DNA of 55,569 nt from DATDXN01 sp035289305 (lineage in GTDB: Bacteria > Patescibacteriota > Microgenomatia > UBA1406 > HO2-37-13b). The notes under the pieces were generated by a model. The model searched no databases and was not told the origin of the DNA. It was given only the letters and a program-made list of their open reading frames with translations. Shown piece after piece: positions 6,415 to 13,870 of the stretch; positions within the stretch are counted from its first letter, which is position 1; the number at the start of each line of letters is the position of its first letter. The stretch covers positions 1 through 55,569 of the forward strand of contig DATDXN010000001.1 of NCBI GenBank assembly GCA_035289305.1, in the 5' to 3' direction. The position numbers and the translations under genes are program-made.

Positions 6415-8060
6415 TCCAGATATTTATGTCTCTCCAACGACTCCAAAAGCTCTTCTCTCCACGTATTTGAAAGATAGAGATGGGTACCAAGCTTAAACGA
6501 AGAGGGACTTTTGAGAATGCGTATTCCTTGTATATCGGTGAGTAGGGTATACTTATTTTTCATCCACTCCAGGAGAAAGCTCCCAAACTTATATGTAGGA
6601 TTACCAAATATCCCCGTATCGGTTTTGAAAATAATGATCTTCGGAGGATTTCGATCAAAATCTGCAATAAAAAATTTTTTCAGATGCTCACTCTCGCTAT
6701 ACTGGGGAAGCATCACACTGTAGCGCCCGGGAAGCTGTCCGATGCGCACAAAAAAAATTTCGTGCGGCTCATAGGGCCCAACCCAATAATAATCACCTTT
6801 TGTCAGTATTTCATCTAGAAACACTGCCGTAGCTGCCTTATCATTAACCGAAGGCATTTTTTGCGTATATCGCAGATACCATTTATCATACGTATTTTTT
6901 GCCAAAAAAATGAGCGAAAAAAATAAAAAAATGGTGAGAAGAAATTGAATTACCCTGCGAAGATCCTCAACGAGAATATGCTTAACGTTGGTTTTTAAGA
7001 GAAGCCAAAGCGAAAAAATCGCACTGATCACCCCAAGTGCCAAAAACACTCCGATTTGGTAGTTCGTCTCGTTAAAATCTTTGACACTGCCCCGAGGCGC
7101 TGAAAATGACAGCAGGAAAAAAAATATGACACCGAGCACGATATGTGCTCGAAAGAGAAGAAAAAGCAGTGTAAAACTACCGACAATGGCAGCCATGTTT
7201 ATTGGAAGATAGAGGTTTAGGTCTTTTACGGTAGTTAGCTTTGATAAATAATCGCCCCAGAAATTGTAGATAAGCGTGAGGGCAAACTTGAGAGGGTTGA
7301 AGAATCTTCCCTTCGCATAGTTGGGAATAGTGATATAGAGATCGAGATTATACACAATGTTGGCAAAATAAAAATCATAGAGGCTTTTGGTCAAAAAAAG
7401 ATAGCCTGCGTAGATGAGGTATGGTAGGAGGGAGAATACACAAAAATAGATGAGTTTTTTGATACGAAATCCCAGCAGATAGATCTGCCATACATAGAGC
7501 ATCATCCCCACATATATATAGGTGAGTGAGGAAAAAATCAGGAAAAAGGTAAGAAGTGATGTCAATAACATGATCTTAACAGTGATTTTTTTACTATATG
7601 ATAGAACAAGCAGAAACCAGACTATGATCGAAAAAAGCAATGCCGCCAAGCTATCTGCAAGGAAGAGATGGAGCCAAAAATACACTGCCAAAAGGGGGTA
7701 CATGAGCAAAAAGAGCAAAAATGCGCGGTAGTGCGTTTTCGCGTGTTTTCTGACCCATATTCCCACCGCGGCAAGCGAGATAAAAGATAACGCTCCCCAG
7801 ATCAATCGAAAAACAACGAATGAAGATGCATGTATTTTTAAGATCAAAGCCGCGATATACCAGGCAAACGGAACATGATGATCAAAAAACTCTCTGTACG
7901 GAATTTTGCCTGCATTAATAAATTTTCCGGCCATGACGTTGACAAACTCATCCGGATAGGACACATATGAAGCATTGATCATAAAAAGTGAAAAAACAAC
8001 AAGGAAAAAAATAACTTCAGGCAGCGCTTTGCTTTTTATCATATTGAGGACGATGTGCAT
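6387..8060 (-). CDS. GT-C fold (PMT/ArnT-like) membrane glycosyltransferase
   Basis: A 557-residue protein with about 11-12 hydrophobic segments. The first external loop carries the acidic pair typical of GT-C enzymes (SYVSYPDEFVNVMAGKFINA, then YREFFDHHVPFAWY). A soluble C-terminal part of about 150 residues follows. Such enzymes move a sugar from a polyprenyl-phosphate donor to protein or lipid on the outer membrane face. ATG at 8060 or 8042 is possible. A TATAAT box lies far upstream (about 8110), so the transcript would start with a leader that contains the 19-bp palindrome next to the start codon. Donor and acceptor are unknown. Confidence 0.75.
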   Translation of the reverse strand: MHIVLNMIKSKALPEVIFFLVVFSLFMINASYVSYPDEFVNVMAGKFINAGKIPYREFFDHHVPFAWYIAALILKIHASSFVVFRLIWGALSFISLAAVGIWVRKHAKTHYRAFLLFLLMYPLLAVYFWLHLFLADSLAALLFSIIVWFLLVLSYSKKITVKIMLLTSLLTFFLIFSSLTYIYVGMMLYVWQIYLLGFRIKKLIYFCVFSLLPYLIYAGYLFLTKSLYDFYFANIVYNLDLYITIPNYAKGRFFNPLKFALTLIYNFWGDYLSKLTTVKDLNLYLPINMAAIVGSFTLLFLLFRAHIVLGVIFFFLLSFSAPRGSVKDFNETNYQIGVFLALGVISAIFSLWLLLKTNVKHILVEDLRRVIQFLLTIFLFFSLIFLAKNTYDKWYLRYTQKMPSVNDKAATAVFLDEILTKGDYYWVGPYEPHEIFFVRIGQLPGRYSVMLPQYSESEHLKKFFIADFDRNPPKIIIFKTDTGIFGNPTYKFGSFLLEWMKNKYTLLTDIQGIRILKSPSSFKLGTHLYLSNTWREELLESLERHKYLDLTKQETIR

Positions 8061-8062
8061 AA

Positions 8063-8081
8063 ATCCCGATTTAATCGGGAT
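8063..8081. repeat. Dispersed 19-bp palindrome, copy 3
   Basis: Exact copy of ATCCCGATTTAATCGGGAT two bases upstream of the GT-C start codon. A degenerate second unit, ATTCCCATCAAATCGGAAT, follows at 8084-8102. As RNA it would form a hairpin beside the start. Confidence 0.85.
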
Positions 8082-8182
8082 AAATTCCCATCAAATCGGA
8101 ATAACACATATTATATATAATTGTAAGCCATACTATGATTTGCCTCTTGACAAGAGCGTGTTCATTTTTTAAGCTGAAGTAT

Positions 8183-9061
8183 ATGCGAAAAATATCTGTG
8201 AGAGTAAACATTCTCGCTGCCGTATTGATCTTGGGAGCTTTTTCACTGGTCAACCTCGATTTAATCGGGGTCAATGCGCTTTACGCGCAAGAAGTCAGCC
8301 TTTCTCCACGGCGTCAAGAAAATCTTGAAAACAGAAAAGAAAGCGTCACCAATCGACAAGATATTCGCGAGGATAGACAAGAGGGTTCTGCCAGCGCTGT
8401 CGAAAATCTGCAAAAGCGCCGTGAAAATGTGCTCAATAGGACTGAAATTAGAGTGGACCGAAGGCAAGAAATTGTCAATTTCCAGGAAACCATCACCCAA
8501 AAAAGACAAGAGGCAATGGAACAATTTAAGGTAAAACGGGAGGAGTTAAAAGTCAAAATTTTAGAGATCAAGGATGAGGCCAAAAAAGCGGCGGTTGAGC
8601 GAATAGATGAGCGTATCAGCACGACGAACCAAAATGCCACCACGAAAATGTCACAGGCAATTGAACGGCTCAACGCACTGCTCAATGAACTGATTGAGAA
8701 AACCAATACATTAAAAGCAAGCGGAGTAAATGTGGCTTCTGTAGAATCTGCTATTTCAACGGCACAAAGCGCGATTTCAAAAGCACAATCAGCTGTCACC
8801 GCTCAAGCAGGAAAAGAGTATGTGCCGACGGTTACCACTGAAGAAACATTGAGAAATACGGTGGGAACTACCGTGAGCACATTTAGAAAAGATGTGAGTA
8901 CGGCACACAAAGCAGTTGTTGATGCAAAACAAGCAGTGCAAAAAGTCATTTCAGCTTACTCGCAGACAAAAAATAATACCGCAGGAGGAGCACCTGCTGT
9001 TACGACAGCGCCAACCGCACCAGTTGAACCAACACAACCAATTGCACCAACGGGTATTTAA
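8183..9061 (+). CDS. Secreted or anchored coiled-coil protein
   Basis: A 292-residue protein from ATG 8183. A signal peptide or anchor (KISVRVNILAAVLILGAFSL) ends near ALYAQ. Residues about 35-125 are highly charged helix (repeated RRQENLENRKE, QKRRENVLNRTEIRVDRRQ). Residues about 125-260 continue as a Lys/Glu/Ala-rich coiled coil with AQSAISKAQSAV. The tail (about 265-292) is Pro/Thr-rich. The upstream in-frame ATG at 8135 adds 16 unlike residues and would spoil the signal peptide. This looks like a structural surface protein of a type common in CPR genomes; function is unknown. A palindrome variant lies inside the signal-peptide codons. Confidence 0.7.
   Translation: MRKISVRVNILAAVLILGAFSLVNLDLIGVNALYAQEVSLSPRRQENLENRKESVTNRQDIREDRQEGSASAVENLQKRRENVLNRTEIRVDRRQEIVNFQETITQKRQEAMEQFKVKREELKVKILEIKDEAKKAAVERIDERISTTNQNATTKMSQAIERLNALLNELIEKTNTLKASGVNVASVESAISTAQSAISKAQSAVTAQAGKEYVPTVTTEETLRNTVGTTVSTFRKDVSTAHKAVVDAKQAVQKVISAYSQTKNNTAGGAPAVTTAPTAPVEPTQPIAPTGI
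8253..8271. repeat. Variant 19-bp palindrome inside a signal-peptide coding region
   Basis: ACCTCGATTTAATCGGGGT. It keeps the CGATTTAATCG centre of the family; the flanks are those of the ACCCC/GGGGT variant at 36538-36556 with one mismatch. It is translated in frame as about NLDLIGV. Confidence 0.7.
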
Positions 9062-9081
9062 TAAATTTTTAATCTAAATAT

Positions 9082-9501
9082 ATGGATCAACAACAACCAC
9101 AGGTCGCACCACCAGCGCAACCGCAACCCGTTATGCAATCTACGCAAGCTCCACCACAAACGCCGATTACCCCTCCTGTATCAAGCTTTAGCGCTCCTCC
9201 CCTTGGCTCACCCCCTATGCAGCCGAAACGGCGCTCTTCAACGGTTCTTCTTTTTATACTATTTATCCTTATTGTCATTTCAGCAGGAGTCTTTATCGCC
9301 GTCACACAAAAGGGTCTTTTTTCGCCCTCTCAAGGACTTCCTCAAGTACCGCCACAAACCCAACTACCGGTCGCGCAGCCCACTATAGCTGTCCCCACTC
9401 CCACCTCTGCCCCAACGGCAGAGGAGGAAATTCAGACCCTTGACACGGGCGACGTAGAGACTGACCTGCAGGGAGTTGAAAGTGAGCTTCAAAATTTGTG
9501 A
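9082..9501 (+). CDS. Proline-rich single-pass membrane protein
   Basis: A 139-residue protein. The cytoplasmic part (1-50) is Pro/Gln-rich, followed by KRRSS and one membrane helix (STVLLFILFILIVISAGVF, about 53-72). The outer part is Pro/Thr-rich and ends in acidic TGDVETDLQGVESELQNL. The architecture suggests an envelope linker. It lies 20 bases after the coiled-coil gene and its TGA overlaps the next gene's ATG by one base (TGATG), so the three are probably one operon. The family is not recognised. Confidence 0.6.
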   Translation: MDQQQPQVAPPAQPQPVMQSTQAPPQTPITPPVSSFSAPPLGSPPMQPKRRSSTVLLFILFILIVISAGVFIAVTQKGLFSPSQGLPQVPPQTQLPVAQPTIAVPTPTSAPTAEEEIQTLDTGDVETDLQGVESELQNL

Positions 9502-10016
9502 TGCATAAAGGTCGCGCTGCAATTAGTTTTCTGTTTGTTCTCTTCACGATCGTTGTTTTTTTTATTGGCCTTCGCATTGGCAAAAGAATAGAGAAAATTG
9601 ACAAAACGTACGAACAGTCGCAAAAGACAGCGCAAAAAAATGCTCTGCGCACTGATCCTTTTCTCACCTATATTCCCTTTTACTCAAGCTTTTGCGGTAT
9701 GCGCTTTCTCCATCCTGCGGCACTGAAAGAACAAGATGACCAAGCAACCGATGAGGCAGCACTGGTGTATGACAACAAAATGATCACACTGCGATGTACC
9801 AACCAACATATACGAACATTTAACCGCATGAGAAATTCACTGACGCTTACTGAAGAGAAAACCATAGCAAGCGCTGCGGCACAACTCTATACATCTTCTC
9901 TCAAAGATACATATTTGATATATATTGTTCATCCCACGACTGAAAAAGAAATCATCGTGACAATCTCCAAAAACCTCCTGCCGCTTTTTGAACAAACGCT
10001 TGAATTTGTAAAATGA
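9501..10016 (+). CDS. Small membrane-anchored protein of unknown function
   Basis: A 171-residue protein with an N-terminal anchor (SFLFVLFTIVVFFIGLRIGK), a short basic/helical linker and a soluble domain of about 120 residues containing YSSFCGMRFLHPAAL and MITLRCTNQHIRTFNRM. Two cysteines, one in each of these segments, could form an extracytoplasmic disulphide. A GTG at 9498 is in frame, but the ATG at 9501 sharing a base with the previous stop (TGATG) is the better start by translational coupling. I do not recognise the family. Confidence 0.6.
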   Translation: MHKGRAAISFLFVLFTIVVFFIGLRIGKRIEKIDKTYEQSQKTAQKNALRTDPFLTYIPFYSSFCGMRFLHPAALKEQDDQATDEAALVYDNKMITLRCTNQHIRTFNRMRNSLTLTEEKTIASAAAQLYTSSLKDTYLIYIVHPTTEKEIIVTISKNLLPLFEQTLEFVK

Positions 10017-10022
10017 TATAAT
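10017..10022 (+). promoter_or_regulatory. Leaderless-type -10 box of tyrS
   Basis: TATAAT with 7 nt to the tyrS ATG. It overlaps the stop codon of the preceding gene. Transcription would begin at or within a base or two of the start codon. Confidence 0.65.
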
Positions 10023-10029
10023 CCTTTCC

Positions 10030-11106
10030 ATGACAACCGACGAAAAAATAACTCTGGTGAAACAAGTGAGTGAGGAAATCGTGACTGAGGAAGAATTGAG
10101 AGCACTTTTTGAGAAAGAAAAAAATATCATCGCATACGATGGATTTGAACCGTCAGGACAAATGCACATTGCTCAAGGGATTTTGCGCGCAATAACGATC
10201 AATAAGGTCGTACGGACAGGCATTCGCTTCAAAATGCTGGTTGCAGACTGGCATGCGTGGACAAACAACAAAATGGGTGGGGACCTTGATAAGATCAAAA
10301 TAGTCGGTGCTTATTTCATCGAGGTTTGGAAAGCCTGCGGCATGAACCTCGCGAACGTTGAATTTGTATGGGCATCTGACGTGGTCAAAAACGATAGTTA
10401 CTGGAAGCTGGTACTCCAGATTGCACGGACGAACTCTTTGAAGCGCTTTATCCGCACTGCCGAAATCATGGGAAGAAGTGAATCAATGGATTTGACCGCA
10501 GCGCAAATTATCTATCCCTGCATGCAAACTGCTGATATTTTCACGCTCGGAGCTCATATCACACAGCTGGGGATGGATCAGCGCAAGGTAAATATGCTGG
10601 CGCGGGAAGTGGGACCAATTCTTGGATTTTGGAAACCGGTCGTCGTAAGCCACCATATGCTCCTTGGGTTGGGTAAGCCGGCAAGCAAAACGCAGGATAA
10701 GGCCGCACGAACAATTGAACTCAAGATGTCAAAATCTCACCCCGATAGCGCTATTTTCATGACTGATACGTTTGAAGATATCAAACGAAAACTCGCGAAA
10801 GCATGGTGTCCCGAAGGATCCGCCAAGGAAAACCCCGTGCTTGAATACTGCAAGTACATCCTTTTTGAAAAATTCCCCTCTCTTTTGATTGAGCGGCCGG
10901 AAAAATGGGGAGGAACGATCGAGGTACATTCCCACACGGAACTTGAACGCATGTATGCCCAAAAACTCATTCACCCTCAAGATCTGAAAAATACCGTCGC
11001 TCTTCTTCTTAATAAACTCCTTGAGCCGGTGAGACGTCATTTTGTCGAAAACAAAGAAGCAAAAAAACTACTCGAGAGAGTAAAAAGTTTTACCATAACT
11101 CGGTAA
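10030..11106 (+). CDS. tyrS: Tyrosyl-tRNA synthetase, archaeal/eukaryotic type
   Basis: A 358-residue class I synthetase that charges tRNA-Tyr. The HIGH-like motif is HIAQG (46-50) after AYDGFEPSG, and the second signature is KMSKS (232-236). The pocket reads YPCMQTADIFTLGAHITQLG then MDQRKVNMLAREV, the arrangement of archaeal and eukaryotic TyrRS. The bacterial enzyme is longer, has a C-terminal S4-like domain and a different KMSKS context; none is present here. The protein ends soon after the anticodon-binding helices. It is the only TyrRS in the window. Confidence 0.9.
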   Translation: MTTDEKITLVKQVSEEIVTEEELRALFEKEKNIIAYDGFEPSGQMHIAQGILRAITINKVVRTGIRFKMLVADWHAWTNNKMGGDLDKIKIVGAYFIEVWKACGMNLANVEFVWASDVVKNDSYWKLVLQIARTNSLKRFIRTAEIMGRSESMDLTAAQIIYPCMQTADIFTLGAHITQLGMDQRKVNMLAREVGPILGFWKPVVVSHHMLLGLGKPASKTQDKAARTIELKMSKSHPDSAIFMTDTFEDIKRKLAKAWCPEGSAKENPVLEYCKYILFEKFPSLLIERPEKWGGTIEVHSHTELERMYAQKLIHPQDLKNTVALLLNKLLEPVRRHFVENKEAKKLLERVKSFTITR

Positions 11107-11225
11107 AAGGTTGAGCGTGCGGATTTTTTTCAAAATTCACTGGCGTTTCTCACTTCGTGCGCGAACAAGACTCTCTCGCCTTGAATTTGAACAAAAAGAC
11201 GCATGCGAAACCTTTAAAATTATTT

Positions 11226-12197
11226 ATGAAACTTTCGATTGTGTATTTTGGCACACCGTCAATTTCTGCGGATCTTCTCGATATGCTTTTAACTGACAGA
11301 AAACTCCCTATTGAGATTAGTACGGTCGTGACCGCCCCTGATGCGCCGGTGGGTAGACGCAAAATCATGACTCCATCTCCAGTCAAACTCTGCGCTCAAA
11401 AACACGGCATTCCGGTTTTTACCGCGCTCTCCTCCCCTTCCCTTTCCCCTGTTTTACAGGCGGCTGATATCTGCCTCGTCTTTGCATACGGGGGAGTGAT
11501 ACCCAAAAACCTCCTTACACTACCTCGTTTTGGTTTTCTCAATATCCATCCATCATTATTACCTGCCCTCCGGGGACCCTCTCCCCTACTCTACTCCACC
11601 GCTCTTACCTTAAACGACGTCTCCGGAGTCACCATCATAAAGATGGATGAAAAGATTGATCATGGAGCAATTATTACACAAAAAAAGCTCGAAATTGGGA
11701 GAAATGAAAAACTCCCCGATTTTGCCAAAAAAGCGACAAAATTATCCTATAATATGATTGCCGAACTACTTGTTCAACTAAAGAGAACAGGCAAGGATTT
11801 AATTGTCGGGACAATACAAAATGATGATGATGCAACCTACACACGACGCGTAAGACGCGATGATGGTCTCATCCACTCCCCTACTCTGCACAAATGCACG
11901 GTGGGGGAGAGGTTGACCTCTGAAGAACTCCCCGCTTTTATACAAGAGAACTACAAAAAAATTAAAAATTCTAGAAGTTACTCTCCCCTACTTGTTTACA
12001 ATATGTTTCGGGGATTTTATCCCTGGCCCGGAGTCTGGACAAAGATTAAGATAAAAGGAATTACCATGCGCCTGAAACTCACCGATCTTTCTTTTGACTT
12101 TGAGAGCCAAAAATTGATTATTAACAAAGTCCAACTGGCGGGAAAAAAAGAAGTAGATTTTGAAAAGTTCAAAAAAGCTAGGAAGCTGGAACTTTAA
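11226..12197 (+). CDS. fmt: Methionyl-tRNA formyltransferase
   Basis: A 323-residue enzyme that formylates initiator Met-tRNA using 10-formyl-tetrahydrofolate. The N-terminal Rossmann-like domain begins KLSIVYFGTPSISADLLDML. The catalytic segment is LNIHPSLLPALRGPSPL (Asn and His of the active site and the SLLPxxRG loop), followed by GVTIIKMDEKIDHGAII with the catalytic Asp. The C-terminal OB-like domain includes RGFYPWPGVWTKI. I start at ATG 11226 because the Rossmann strand begins there; the longer frame from 11157 adds 23 unlike residues. The 3' end overlaps the convergent transporter gene by 20 bases. Confidence 0.93.
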   Translation: MKLSIVYFGTPSISADLLDMLLTDRKLPIEISTVVTAPDAPVGRRKIMTPSPVKLCAQKHGIPVFTALSSPSLSPVLQAADICLVFAYGGVIPKNLLTLPRFGFLNIHPSLLPALRGPSPLLYSTALTLNDVSGVTIIKMDEKIDHGAIITQKKLEIGRNEKLPDFAKKATKLSYNMIAELLVQLKRTGKDLIVGTIQNDDDATYTRRVRRDDGLIHSPTLHKCTVGERLTSEELPAFIQENYKKIKNSRSYSPLLVYNMFRGFYPWPGVWTKIKIKGITMRLKLTDLSFDFESQKLIINKVQLAGKKEVDFEKFKKARKLEL

Positions 12198-12978
12198 ATA
12201 TACTTCCGATCGCATATCCCACAAAGGCCGACACCATCCCGATCACCATCATCTCAATCCCCTGCCTCAAAACATTTCTACCAATCGTCACCTTTGCTTT
12301 ATAGCTTCCCACGAGAAAAAGAGTGAGCGAGGAAACAATAAGTGATAGATATATAGATGCTTTTATCGGGAGGAAAAAAAATGCGACAAGCGGGATGAAA
12401 GAACCAATCAGCGCAGAGACACCAACAATAACAGCAGCAGGAACTGCCTGCGTGCGATCAACCGGCTCAAGTTTCAGCTCTTGACTCATCATCACCTCAA
12501 GCCATATGCTTTTATTTGAGGTAATTTTTTGAACAATGTCTTCAAGCTCTGCCCCGGCAAATCCATAGCGTGCGTAAAGCGCCCGTATCTCCTCCCGTTC
12601 TCCTTCGGGAAAATGCTCCACTTCCCACTTCTCTCGCTCATACTCACTTTGATAATAGTCTGCCTCTGCGATCTTTGACGTATAGGCCACCGCTGCCATG
12701 GAGACGCTCTCGGCGAAGGTCGCAGCAAGTCCGGCCACGATGACGATTTTTACATCAGCTGTTGCCGCAGCCACTCCCAGTATCACCCCCAACACATTGA
12801 CCAACCCATCTTGTCCTCCCAGAATTATCTCCGGAAGCGTGAAAGTTTTTTTATGCTCCTCACCATGTCCCACTGTTTTTCGAATGATGCCTTTTTTATG
12901 GGCTTTTTGGGCCAGTCCCCTATCCCCTGTCAAAAATGCCTTTCGTGCTCTATCAACTCGCGTGTCTGCAGCATTCAT
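12178..12978 (-). CDS. VIT1/CCC1-family Fe2+/Mn2+ transporter
   Basis: A 266-residue protein. The first membrane helix has the family hallmark GGQDGLVNVLGVILGVAAAT, followed by FAESVSMAAVAYTSKIAE, an acidic cytoplasmic helical region (about 105-165, E-rich, the metal-binding domain in plant VIT1), and three more hydrophobic segments ending MVIGMVSAFVGYAIGSIF. Family members move ferrous iron or manganese out of the cytosol. The 45-residue basic N-terminus is longer than usual. Whether the CsoR-like repressor acts on this gene cannot be told; no TACT-N7-AGTA site was seen upstream. Confidence 0.88.
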   Translation of the reverse strand: MNAADTRVDRARKAFLTGDRGLAQKAHKKGIIRKTVGHGEEHKKTFTLPEIILGGQDGLVNVLGVILGVAAATADVKIVIVAGLAATFAESVSMAAVAYTSKIAEADYYQSEYEREKWEVEHFPEGEREEIRALYARYGFAGAELEDIVQKITSNKSIWLEVMMSQELKLEPVDRTQAVPAAVIVGVSALIGSFIPLVAFFFLPIKASIYLSLIVSSLTLFLVGSYKAKVTIGRNVLRQGIEMMVIGMVSAFVGYAIGSIFKVPAS

Positions 12979-13027
12979 AAAAAGATATGCGAATAATAAT
13001 TATAATGGTTATAATAATTATAAAAAT

Positions 13028-13033
13028 TATACT
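13028..13033 (+). promoter_or_regulatory. Leaderless-type -10 box of the GT2 gene
   Basis: TATACT with only 5 nt to the ATG at 13039, in an AT-rich tract of repeated TTATAAT-like words. No Shine-Dalgarno is present. Confidence 0.6.
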
Positions 13034-13038
13034 ACAGT

Positions 13039-13848
13039 ATGAAACTTTCAATTGCTATCCCTACGTACAATGAGGAAAAAAATATTGGATTTTGCATCAG
13101 GGCAGTCTACGACTGGGTTGATGAGATTGTGATCGTTGACGGCACGTCAACTGACCACACCGTGGAGATTGCCAAAAAGCTTGACACGCAAGGTAAAATC
13201 AAAATATTCATCGAAGAAAACCCACCCAATTTCCTCATCAATAAACAAAAGGCCATTGAGAGGTGCCGCGGAACATGGATCCTCCAGCTTGACGCCGACG
13301 AAATTGTCTCGGAGAAACTGAAAAAAGAACTAATCCTTGCTATAGGTCTTAATCAAAAAAACAACTTTGATCAATCGCAGCCAATCGCCTACCGCATTCC
13401 TCGCCTCAACCATTTCCTCGGCTCACCCTTGAGAAAAGGCGGCCAATATCCCGACTATTGCCTGCGCCTGTACCGAAACGGTGTTGCCCGCATTCCCGGC
13501 ACAAGCCTCCACGACCAGGTTCAACTGACCAGTCAAAAGTCTCAAGTCGAAAGTCTCAAGTCTCCCCTGCTCCACTATCCCTACCCTACCTTTGAAGATT
13601 ATGTGAAAAAATGGATGAAATATAACACGTTTGAGGCTCAAGAACTGGCGAAAAAAGGAGTGACGCCTTCGCTCTTTAATCTCATACTCTATTTCAAAGT
13701 TTATCCCCTCTTGTGGTTTGTGAAAACATATATCCGGCACAAAGGGTTTGTTGATGGTTTTCCCGGCTTTGTGTTTTCCCTCTTCTCCGCTCTGCGGTAT
13801 TGGGTGATGTATATCACGTTGTTTGAAATCAGCAGAAAAAAGTCTTAA
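13039..13848 (+). CDS. Family 2 glycosyltransferase (WaaE/KdtX-like)
   Basis: A 269-residue GT-A enzyme. It starts KLSIAIPTYNEEKNIGFCIR, then IVIVDGTSTDHTVEIAK, the nucleotide-sugar and metal-binding LQLDADEIVSEKL, and PDYCLRLYRNGVARIPGTSL. The C-terminal helices (EDYVKKWMKYNTFEAQEL) match the WaaE-like lipopolysaccharide glucosyltransferase branch. It probably adds a sugar to a surface glycan or its lipid carrier at the inner membrane. A short repeat-derived insert (SQKSQVESLKS, 13530-13565) interrupts the loop before LLHYPYPTFEDY. The giant gene follows after 22 bases. Confidence 0.85.
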   Translation: MKLSIAIPTYNEEKNIGFCIRAVYDWVDEIVIVDGTSTDHTVEIAKKLDTQGKIKIFIEENPPNFLINKQKAIERCRGTWILQLDADEIVSEKLKKELILAIGLNQKNNFDQSQPIAYRIPRLNHFLGSPLRKGGQYPDYCLRLYRNGVARIPGTSLHDQVQLTSQKSQVESLKSPLLHYPYPTFEDYVKKWMKYNTFEAQELAKKGVTPSLFNLILYFKVYPLLWFVKTYIRHKGFVDGFPGFVFSLFSALRYWVMYITLFEISRKKS

Positions 13849-13870
13849 GCTATATTTATAGATAACAATT

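Noticed and set aside
6228..6470. 80-codon plus-strand frame in the gap upstream of rho
   Set aside because: It runs over the 3' end of the opposite-strand GT-C gene, has no recognisable motif and contains the long hairpin; judged a chance frame.
8063..8102. 19-bp palindrome as a rho-independent terminator
   Set aside because: No U-tract, and copies occur beside start codons and inside coding sequence.
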